Part shown: in pieces, positions 26,245 to 38,200 of the stretch | How the letters are laid out: each line of letters starts with the position of its first letter | Position numbering within the stretch: position 1 is the stretch's first letter | From: Schistosoma mansoni | Taxonomy: Eukaryota; Platyhelminthes; Trematoda; Strigeidida; Schistosomatidae | Length of the DNA: 64,000 bases | Assembly: GCF_000237925.1 (NCBI RefSeq) | Contig: NC_031496.1 | Location: forward strand, 16,064,571 to 16,128,570 | Direction: 5' to 3' | Position numbers and translations under genes: made by a program | Notes under the pieces: generated by a model | Told to the model about the DNA's origin: nothing | The model's database searches: none | The model's input: only the letters and a program-made list of their open reading frames with translations

Positions 26245-29200
26245 TACGGACGTATAGGACGATAGACATAAACATCAACAGTCCTAGAACAGATATAAAC
26301 ATTAATTTAAGTTTATTTTGAACTAGAAGAAGATGACAAAACGAAAGATACAATATTCAAAATGGTATTACTGACAGTAGTGAAAAGGTAGAAGACAAGT
26401 AACAAGAAGGTCATTACTATGATAGCAAAGTATTTTAAAAAATATTCTGTAGGATTTAGAGGGTAATCAAAGATCAATGAATTATATTTGGTGTTTAGGT
26501 TTACAAAATTGACATTTTGCTGGTCTTAGTTGTATAATTTAAAATCAGCAACTCTAATACAATAAAAGTTACGTATTTAGAGGATCTACTAAAGTTTCTG
26601 TCACTCACATAGATTAAGAGTTTTGATAGAGAAAACTTTAAACTCTAGATAGAACAAAAATCATACATCCTCAATTAGTGAATGTTTAGGCAACCAATCT
26701 TCTTGAAAATTCACCTATAAACATCCTGAAAAGAGCGTTTTAAGACAGTTACTATGAAATCTGTATACTCTGTGTCCGTAGCTGAATCCAGAGCTCTAAA
26801 ACTAGCAAACTTAATGACTGCCTCTCAACGATACCAGAGTTTGAAATAATTATCCATGATCTTTATATTGAATTATTTTCAGCTTCGGTTGGATTAAATT
26901 CCCAAAACTTTTTCTCAATTTCTCGAACCTATGTTGTAAGTTTATTGGAGGCTATGAGTAGTACATGGGTCTTTATTGGATGGTTTTTTATTATTATTTA
27001 CAGGTTTCAAATCACGTAACCGAGTTAATAAGTAACATATATTTACTACTGGAATCATATTTGAATAAAATTCCACAATAATAATTACAGAAGTTATTTT
27101 TTTAAAATTTTCTAACTTTAACGACCATATCTTTTGTCACTTTACTGCCCATTTCGTTCATTAACAGATTGTGGTACAGCATTCGATTTTCATCGTACTC
27201 AGAATCATATATTCCTTGTAGCGACAGAAGAGGGAATGGTGTTCAAATGTAGCAAGGCATATACATCTCAATATCTAGCCACTTATGAGGCTCATCATAT
27301 GGCTGTTTATCGTGTAGCATGGAATTTGTTTCATCCTGATATATTTATTACATGTTCAGCCGATTGGACAGTTAAAATATGGGATCAGGCAAAAAGGTAA
27401 CTCAAACATTTTTCTTATTTGAAAGTTTATTTTTAAAAGAAGGAGAAGCTAAATAGATTTTACTGTTCTAGTTTGTGACTATTTATTCGTATTAATTACC
27501 GGATACTTAGGGGATCTTCTGGTCAATTATTTTTACGATAATATTGAAATAGTGTCAATTTTCCTTATAAGTCAACTAAATGATATATTAGTCAATCGAA
27601 AGTTACCTAAAAATATTTGAATGAAAGTACTTTTGTAAAAATATGTACAAATCAACCTTTTCATTTCGTTTGTACTTTACAAATGCGAATTGCGAGAAAT
27701 TTTTACTATCCCTTATAGTATTTTCGCAAATTTGATACACTGTGCAAATATATTTCCTCTCAACGTTCTAACCAGGAGAACAGAAATCTAGAAAAATCAT
27801 CATATTCACCTTATCATCTAATTCATGAATAGTGAAATCACATACGCAAAGTCAAGTATGGTAAACCAATACCTTTGTAAAATATGAAAATCATGCATTA
27901 AATGCATCATTTGTATATCTTCCTTGAGTTGTCCTTTACATAATTCATCATCCTTCCAATCCTATTGTTATGCGAATTCCTCCTTGTTTCCCTTCCTTTT
28001 CTTTTTATTTCAATCTTCTTCTGGTAAACATTCTACTTCCAATTCCTGCACACTACAGTATATGTTCCAGCCACCTACTAAAGTATAAGATAACGATAAT
28101 CAATAAATCCACAAAAAACATACACTTAGGACTACATAAAGATGTAATAGGACAACTATTTAATAAGTTTTTCTTGAAAAATGAAGCAAACTATGTGATT
28201 AAAATAATTTCGATGTTATCTAATAATTAGATCATTAACAATACAAATGTGTATACATAATTGTCTACATAAATGTCCAGTGAGATATATAAACTAAGAT
28301 ATCAACGTTTGCTTATGATCTGGTAATTTTTATATTGATAATAAAAGTAATTGAAGAAAACTAAGTTACATTTTGATTTGTAACGGTTTGAATTACCTCG
28401 ATGTTGATATTCTGACTGAAATTTGAACCGTTTTGGTTGGTATATACGCATCCTGTGCGAATTGCCTCGATATAGACATTATGACACAAGTTAATATAGA
28501 ATATCTGAAATATGACTAGTAGTAAAATCAAGGATGGGTGTTTCGTCCAATTTGAAACTCGTCTCATCAAATACCACCGCATTATCGACTCAGCTACTGA
28601 GTCAAGTTACTGAATTACAGACCCAGAGTGAACACTATCTCCAAGATTCTGGTATATCCAACTGACGAATCTCAACTAGGACGAAACGTTTGCCATGAAT
28701 TCCACTGTTTTATTTATTTATTTAAACTCATAAATATTGGTACAAGGAAGCACCAGATACATATGCGCCTCACAAATCTCATTTTTTTATTTGTGTGGGG
28801 GCCCGGGTGCTCAAACTGAAGCAGGTGATTTTCTTAGGGGGCCACACCCGGAGCCTTTGACCTAAATGTCTGATCCACAAGGCAATGGAGCATCGTGAGG
28901 AGATGCAGTCCCATAGTAGCCGGTGACCAACGATTGATTCATACGCCATTTGTTCCTTCAGGATGCTTGAGCCCATGTGTACCATTGGTTTGGAATGAGG
29001 GTTTTCCAACTCCTATAGGTGGGCTCGCCGTGTCCAAATATCCCATCTATTCCATATTAATTAAATTACTATTTTATTATTGTTGAAACTTAAATTTACT
29101 CTTGGATTTCAGTAGCAGTTATTATTCTCAGCTAAACCTATCAATTACACATTAATGCTTCAAACATTATTGAACAAGTCACTAAAAGGAAGTGGTCAGA

Positions 29201-32200
29201 TTTGAATTGATGAACTATTTTTTCTAACTTAAATGTGGACGTTAACAGTTAATAGAATACGAACATACGAACGTGACAAATTTAAAATTACCTTATTATA
29301 CCTAAAATTTTTTCTCTAGATATATATCACAGTAAGTTCATGGACAAACAAAGATAACTTAATCTAACCCATAAAATGGATAAAGAATTAACTAACATGT
29401 CTCCAACGAACATAAAATTAGCTATTAAATTACATTTTACAATTATATGGTCATTGTTTTAAAGAATAATATTTTAAAACATAAAATAGTGATAACAATA
29501 AAAGTGATTATAGAATAAGTAAGCACATACATCTCAATGTATTATACATTTTGATGAAATAATTCATAAGCAACATAAGCAACCATCTATTCTCTGTTAA
29601 ATTAAATTTCTTGGATCCGTTTTATGGAGTTATATGTTTAAGTTTACTGAAGTTCTTCCCCTATTTTGTTTTTGAAAATTTCAACTTCTTAGTCGGGGAG
29701 CACCGATTAACTTTGGAAAATCTAGTTTAAAAGATACTCTAATCACTGTAATACTATGAAAAATTGTTAAGTCACATGCATGAAGATAATCCATACATTT
29801 GGGAGTTTCTTATCACAACTATTCTGACTATTTCAGATTATTCAAGGATCAGTTACGTGATAATATGTTCAGAAACCTATGATTACGAGTACTATCCAAG
29901 GTTAATCGAAAACTTAATGTTTTATGTTTATATCAGTGACAATCAAAAGTCCAGATTAGATTGATGTTTATAGATCCGGTGCCAGTTAAGCACAAGCTAA
30001 TCAGAGACAACTGAAATTTATTTTCAATAATAGCTCTACTGAATGTCAATTATCCAACTGAGTATACAGAATTCTGTTCTTTATCTAGTACCGTTGATAG
30101 AAATTTATATTCGGTTATCATTATTTGTGTTCCGAATTTCTGTATCACATAGAAACATAATTTATATGAAAATAAGGTGAATAGCTTTCATTAAGCAGTG
30201 GATCTGGTTAGCGATATTGGACTTAATCTACTGTGTGCACTTTAACTGTCGTCGTTAATGAAAATAATATCACATCATCTGGATTGCTTTTGAAACATGG
30301 AAAGGTGGTCAGTTATTGACATGCAGATACGAAAACGGGTAATTTACTGATAAGTCGGAATATGCATTTAAACTGTGCTTGGTTGGGTGAATTCCTGTTG
30401 ATCATGTAGCTCAAAATTTGAAATTTTACCATCAATAACACAGTCCACAGAAATCATTATGGAACTTCATTTTATTTTCGATGTGATAAATAAATAAAAC
30501 TATCGTGTAATAAAAGCTTCTGGATTGTGCATTCTAAGGGTGGATCTTAATGTTTGCCTAATCACATTTCCAACTGTTTAAAACTAACCAGTATGGTTAA
30601 AACCTAGTTATAAAATAGTTCATCACATATCAGAACCTTAAATACAGACTGTGGCAAATTACAAAACCTTACATTGAAGAATTTTTTGAGTTATAACTGA
30701 TACATAAACACTGACATTCTTCAGAGTCGTTCATTTAATCAAAGACTTATGTAACTACGATTTTAAAAAGCACCAATCACTTAAATAATTGTTGGAAACC
30801 TCAGAATACTCGATAGTTGTTTTAAAATTTCCTTGAAACTCATCAGTAGTGCGGATATGCTGGTCATCATAGGATCGAATGTGTCACTTTTTTTAGCAAA
30901 TATTTGTTAAATAAACTGTTATTGTAACAGTGAACAAGTATTAGTTTCAGTACGTTCATACATGAATTAAGCACATTGTAGTCCCTTGCGACACTACTCT
31001 GTTTTTCTCAAACATATTTTGGTTCAACAGCATTTGAGCCAGGTTGTTGTCTCATATTATCCAGTAGTTCGTTTGTTAGTTCCTAACCTCTACGTAAAGT
31101 TCTCCATTTACATTCTGTAAAAAATGTTTGTATGTATTTAATGATTTATATCATTTAACTCTGAAAACATAAAAATTAGAGAGGAGTTAATTAGGTTATA
31201 CAGCACATTAGACTTTTGTTTCATAGACACAAAATGTATGATTTAAAAGAAATATACAGACATGTATGAAACAGTAACTTAACAAATATTAGCTCAAGTA
31301 TAAATGAAGAAAACAAATAATCTATTCTGTCTGACTTCATACATTCTTTCAGGATGTTTTCTGACACTGTTTTCGAAGTAGACAGAGCGAATTGTAATGA
31401 AACCTGACAGTTGTGCACATAGTTAACCAATACAAATTAAACAGACATTAGCTTGACATTGTTTAACTTTGATTCGTAGTACTTGTTTTATGTATGAACT
31501 AATAACCAACGTGACATTTTTATCAATCTATATAAATGCAAATATTAATTGTATTGCTTTTTTACCCGATAATATTATGAAAGTTGATACTTTGATATTT
31601 GATTGCTGTAATACCTATTAATCTATATTATAGAAACAAGATTAAAATCAAACTGTTTGTGTGCTAACTCTAGTTTTCTAACAGAATCAGCATCCTGTAG
31701 AACTTATATTTCCATAGTAGTAGATAAATATAATCTTTAAAAAAACTGTAAATCAAACACCAGCTTTCAGAAATACTATGAGTATAGGTAAATTATTTTA
31801 AATATTCATGAAAATGCATTGTTCATCATAAGATCCTCTTTCACTAAAAGGTACTGTTCTATAACAATCTGTATAAATCTCATTCCATACTTCGAACTAT
31901 CTTACGTAAGTATGTATTATTTACCTCAGGGATAAGCTAATAGGTATAAAATGCAGGGGTTTATTAGGGAAAACCTTGGTGCAGTTGTTATTTATATATG
32001 CCTCAAATATCATTCTCTTCAGTTTATTACCAACTCCTATAAAAGGCTTTGTAACTAAATGAGTTTGGTAATATGATATGCGAACCTTATCATGAGAGAT
32101 TATAATGTTCTACACGTAATTTTATTACTAATAAATATTGCAGATAATGAAAAGGGATTTGGAAATCGGTATAATCTAAACATAATAGTGATTGTTTGAT

Positions 32201-35200
32201 CTTATTAATTATTCCCAATTCCTGTAAAAAAAAGCCAAGTGAACTGTATTATAGTTGGTTGGATTTTGAATGAAAACTTAAAAAGAAAACATACTCTGAA
32301 GCAGTTGCTAACGCATATTTGTTCAAATCATTTAGTGAAATATAGAAAAATTGTCCCAATAGTCTGACTGATATTTACAGTCTGTTTTTCATGGTTGACA
32401 TAATGCGCTGAGAAAACTTTAGAAGTCCACAGTATCGAAATAACTGAAAAAAATGTTTGGTGGTAAATCAGTGTTATTATACTGCTACTACACTATAAAA
32501 GCATTCACTTAATACAATTTTAAAATCAAGATAGTTGAATAAATAACTGACAGTATCAAATATAGTAAAGTTTTCGAAATATATGACAATATTGTTACAT
32601 ACTTGTTCATGTGGTACGGTTTGCATTGACCACTGAACTACTAGAGGTGGTTTAACCGATGGATTTATACCATATGGAGTATTTTAAAAATCATTTAACT
32701 TTTACCTAGTTTCCCATTACCAATGTACCAGGACTTTATATGCCTGACCAACAGCAGTATTCCACTCTCTTATTTGAAGTGTATCTAGAACTGTATCCAT
32801 CTGAAGAAAACAACCTGTAATTACCTAGAATTATTCGGACCACTAAAAAAACACGTATTAGTAGCTAGAAATATGAAAAGTATTCGATCTAAACAAAACT
32901 CCTAAATTCATAGTAAAATCCACTACTATATATTGAAAGTTAGAAGTTTTGAAAAAAAAATAATTCCCTTATTATTGATTGTTGCCGCAACTTAAGGAAC
33001 ATGTATTTATATTGTCTAAAGTGATGTTTATCTTTAAACTAAGATATTTGATATGCATGAAAATTTTAATTTATTCTAAGCTTTCCTATGTTTTTCTGTT
33101 TTCTTTCATCCCCCTCTCTTTCTTGCACTTATTTACAAACGTACACACGCAGTACTCCAATGTTTACATTTGATTTAGGCTCACCAGTGGGTGATGTTGC
33201 ATGGGCACCTTATTCGTCTACTGTATTTGCAGCAGTTACAGCTGATGGGCGTGTACATGTTTATGATCTTTCAATTAACAAATATGATCCATTATGTAAT
33301 CAACTGATAGTAACAAAAAAGAATACAAAATTAACGCATATTGCATTTAATCCACAATACAGCATAATTATTGTTGGTGATGATCAGTAAGTAATAATTT
33401 GTTTACTGTCTAAAATTAACTTCATTTACCAATCTATATGTCATTATAACTATTGAAAAATCTACTTAAATGGTTACTAGAATTGTCCTACAGAAAGTCA
33501 ATCACGGGCAAAAAATTCCATTCAGAGTATCTCTAGGAAGCTGACTGACGTAAATTTGAAAGCAAACAAGAACATCACTTTCACCGAGATTCCAGGTACC
33601 CGTTGGTGACAGGTTGCAACTAACAAGTGATATAGGTCCACTTGTTAGTCGAGAAATTTCAGCTCTAAAACCTAGTACTATTGAGTTAATAGATAATAAC
33701 TTTCATTATTATGACAAACAGTTTCAGTATGATTCATTGAAATATTCTAGTTAACTTAAAAATATAATTTGGATCAGAAAGCAATAAAGATTAAATGAGC
33801 ATTTAAAGTGTAATATTATTAAGCGACAATATCTGTATCAAACTAAATACAATGAAAACAAATTGATCTGTAGTTAGCCAATGTAGTGTCAACCGGTGAT
33901 CAAAAGCTAGTTCACTAAATACGGTGTATTGACGTTTCTCACGACTATTGAACTTGTGGGATTAAGGAGACTGGGACAGAAGATGAGTGCTTATAAAAAC
34001 TTTAGACAATAAAAGAAAATCAAAAAAGTTTTTAAAAAAATCGGAATCACTGAATCCCCCCAAAAAACTGCGTGATAATGTGATTATGAAGGTAGTAGGT
34101 TTTACTCAGATTAAAGTAGAGTTTATGAGATGAAACGTTTCAAGCTAGATCAACAGTGTCGCTTGGTTTTTAATAGTTGTAAACCTATTGATGAAAACTC
34201 TTTTTTTTCCTTTAAACGATGTTTCCAGACCTTACAAAAGGAACTTGTGAATTCTTCAACAAAATAAATCATATGCGCAGACTTCATGAACCGTATTTTT
34301 ATTGTCTTTACTAGTAATCCAGACCTCAATCAGTAGAATCCTACTGAAAGGTTCAAATACAGTAGTTATACTGTTGAAACTCTAACTAAGATGTCTAGAA
34401 AAAACAAGTATTGCATCATGAAAATACACTAAATAATGAACTTGGAAGTAAACAAAGCCGTCAACAGAATTTGAGTTTAAACATTACCACATTAATGATA
34501 GACAAGTTAAATTACTAATTTATTATGATTTTAGTTGCACTAATTTATATAGTTCAGGAGTTCACTAAATTTTCAAGTGGATGATTAAACACTTAAGGTA
34601 TCAGTGTATTATCTCAATTGCACAGTGATATCTTACTGTCTAAATCCTAATATCTATAGAGATCTTTACAGTAAAATTTAGAAATATATGCATACATATG
34701 GACAATTACACACACACACACACACATGACTGTCAATTTTTTCATCAGATATGACTTATTAACTATGCTTTTTACTTCCGTTTTAGTGGTCAAGTGAATA
34801 GCTTGAAGCTATCACCGAATCTACGTAAATTACCAAAGGTAAATATTAATAAAATTTACAGAAAAACTGTACTCTTAATTATCTCATATTCTAAACATAT
34901 TTTAAATCGAAATTAACTTTTGATAGGTAAATTGCATGATACATATAAAATTGTTGGGCGGTTATTTCTTAAATTTTAAGTTTTCAGCAGCTTTTGTTTC
35001 TGTAACGCTTCAGGACAGAATATTATGATCTTTAGATTTACAGATGAAGGTCTAATTATTTTTAAAAGTAATCATAACTTTTTTGGAACTGTTGTGATTT
35101 CTGAGCTAGATGGATTGGTTTAAAGCTTGCATTCTCTTCCTGAACAATATTATCAACATGTACTTTAAAAAGAAGTCGACCTACGCCATACCACTAGTGA

Positions 35201-38200
35201 GAACCTAAAATCACATGACGGTCGTTTTTTCCTAGTATAGGACTCCTCAGAAATGCACATACACGTCCCCGCACACGACAATTAAACTCTGGACCTTTGG
35301 CCTCGTGTGAGAACGCCTAATCTCTAGACCACTGAGCAGGCACCCAACGGTGTTGATGTCTGACTTCAATCAACCCATGATCTTGCTCAACCCTCCATCC
35401 ATTATTTGTGGTGGATATCTGTCTCACACCATACATGGTTTGGACTCCACTGAACTTTGTGTTTTGTGTGAAACAGCTATCCAGCGACCAAGGCCGAAGA
35501 TCTTGTGTTCGAGTCTCGCATAGTAGACCGTGCATACGCATTGTTGAGTTCCGAACTAGGACGGAACGGCCGTCCAGTGCTTTGGTTGTCTTTTAGCTTC
35601 TCAAATATGTCTGAAATCAACCGCTTCCGATCAAACACTCAATTACAACAACAACAACAATTACTTACTTACATATGCATGTTACCCCTCATGGAGAAGC
35701 ATAGGCCGCCCACCAGCACCCTCCATCCAACCCTGTCCTGGGCAATCCTTTTCAGTTGTTATTCATCCTTTTCATGTCTGCTTCTTTTCCGACGTATTGT
35801 GTTCTTTTGCCTCTCAAGTTAGAGCTTGCCTCGTTATGTAGCTTGATGATTTCTGCAATGTATGTCCTATCCACCTCCGCTGTCTTTTCCTAATTTCCTC
35901 TTCAGCTGGAAGCTGGTTTGTTTTCTCCTACAATAGGCTGTTTCTGATGGTATCCGGCCGATGGATAACTATTTATAAATACTTGTACCTTCTTGAGGAT
36001 GGTTGCAGTAGTTCTCCACGTTTCAGCTCCGTACAGTAGGACTGTCTCGACGTTCGTATTGAAGATTCTCACTTGGATATTGGTTGACAGTTGTTTTGAG
36101 TTACATATGTTCTTCAATTGCAGGAATTCGGTCCTTGCTTTGCCAATCCTCTGCATCAGATCCTCCTTTGTTCATCAATGATGCTTCTCAGGTACGTGAA
36201 AGTTTCCACCTGTTCAAGAGTTTCGTCATCAAGTGTGATTGGGTTGGTGTTCTCTGTGTTGTGTCTGAGAATCTTGCTTTTTCCCTTGTGTATGTTGAGG
36301 GATGCTGATGCATAGGCTGCTGCTACACTAGTTGTCTTCATCTGTATTTGTTCGTGTGTATGGAATAGGAGGGCTAGGTCATCTGCGAAGTTCAAATCGT
36401 CTGATTGTTTCTGAGATGTCCATTGTATTCCGTGCTTCCACTCAGATGTCGAGGTCTTCATAATCCAGTCAATGATCAGATGAAAGAGGAAGGGGGAGAG
36501 TAGACAGCCTTGTCTGACTCCGGTCCTTACTGGAAATGCATCTGTTAGCTGTCCTTCATGCACGACTTTGCACTGTAGTCCATCGTATGAGTTTTGGATA
36601 ATATTGACAACATTCTCAGGAACTCCATAGTGTCGAAGAAGTTTCCATCAATTACTCCTATCCACACTATAAAATGCTTTCTCGTAGTCAAGGAGGTTGA
36701 TACATAGTGACGAGTTCCACTCCACTGATTATTCCACGATAATCCGTAGTGTCGCAATTCGGTCTGTGCACGACCGATCCTTACGGGATCCAGCCTGTTG
36801 ATTTCGGAGCCAGGCGTCTACCGTGTCTTTCATCCGGTTCAGCAACACTCTTTTGAAAACTTTTCCTGGTACTGACAACAAACTGATGCCCCGGTAATTC
36901 TCATATTTGCTCAGATCTCTTATTTGGTATATTGACCAGGTATCCTTCTTTCCAGTCCGTTGGCACTTGTTCCTCCTCCCAAATGTTCTTGAATAGAAAG
37001 TGAAGCATGTTTGCAGTTACTTCAATGTCTGACTTCAGTGCTTCAGCTGGTATATTGTCAGGTCCTGTCGCTCTCCCGCTCTTGGCCATCCTGATTTCTT
37101 CGAACGTTGGTGGGGTGACAGATATAGGAATGTCTGTGTGTGCTGCTTCGATGTTCGGTGGATTCGATGGAGCTGGTCTGTTCAGCTGTTCCTTGAAGTA
37201 TTCTGCCCATCTTTTCCTCTGTTCTTCAATCTCCGTGATTGTCTTTCCTTCTTTGACCTTGAGTGGTCTCTCCGGTTTACCATATCTCCCTGCCAGTTTC
37301 TTCATTGTATCATATATTTGTTTCATATTTCCTTCTCTTACAGCTGTTTCAGCCGTCGTTGCTAGTTCTTTCACGTATTTCTACCTGTTGGCTCCAATGC
37401 TCCTCTTCACTTGCTTGTTCGTTTTTGTGTATTCAGCATGTGCTTTGACTTTCTCTGTTCTTATTCGGCTGTTGTTAAATGATGTCTTCTTGTTCTTCCT
37501 TTTTTTGAATCTTATCCAGGGTTCCCATAGAGATCCATTCCTTATGATGATGCTTCTTAGGACCCAGAACCTCTTGACACATTGAAGTTAGTGCTTCTTT
37601 GATCCCTTTCCAGTTGTCCTCTACCGTAGTTTCTAGTTCTTTCAGTAGATCCTGTAGAGCTTGGAACCTGTTGTTGAGAGTTATCTTGAATTGGTTGAGT
37701 TTGTTAGTATCTCGAAGGAAGGATGTATTGAACCTTTGTAATGCTGTTCCCCCAGTTGTCCAGTGTTTGTTTAGCTTCAGTTTCATCTTGGCCACAACCA
37801 GATGGTGATCTGAAGCTATGTCAGCTCCTCTTTTGGTTCTCACATCTTCCAATGTCCTTCGGAATTTTTTATTCATACAAATATTATTTATCTGGTTTTC
37901 TGTGGTGTGGTTCGGTGAGATCCGTGTAGCTTTGTGTATGCGTTTGTTTGGAAATATTGTGCCGCCTATAACCGATTTGTTGAATGCACATATATTTGCG
38001 AATCTCTCCCCATTTTCATTTCTCCATCCCAGTTCATGTCGTCCCATGAAATCTTTATATCCGGTGTTGTCCATTCCAAATTGGCTTTTAGATCTCCCAT
38101 CAAAATGGTCAGGTCCTCCCCTGAGTATTTCGCCATAATCGATTTCAGCCTCTCGTAGAACTGATCTTTATCGTCGTCGTTGCTATCATTGGTTGGTGCA

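Larger units (their letters stand above)
23529..27167 (+). other. DNAI1 intron 10
   Basis: 3.6 kb, AT-rich, with a tiny LINE tail (23598-23652) and microsatellites at 24260 and 26209. Nothing else recognised. Confidence 0.85.
27397..33152 (+). other. DNAI1 intron 11
   Basis: 5.8 kb. Holds the 28.4-29.0 kb cluster of hammerhead relatives and a family A repeat; 29041-33152 is AT-rich with nothing recognised. Confidence 0.85.

Noticed and set aside
35280-35350. Possible tRNA gene on the reverse strand
   Set aside because: The A box is good but the B box is degenerate and no full cloverleaf closes; it is the head of a SINE.
35317-35541. 74-codon reverse frame reading [14 protein letters not shown]
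   Set aside because: Runs through two SINE-like copies in opposite orientation; such frames are spurious translations of the tRNA-like repeat.
37007-37585. 192-codon forward frame rich in Ser, Leu and Phe
   Set aside because: Antisense shadow of the reverse-strand RTE LINE; the hydrophobic look comes from complementing its charged codons.
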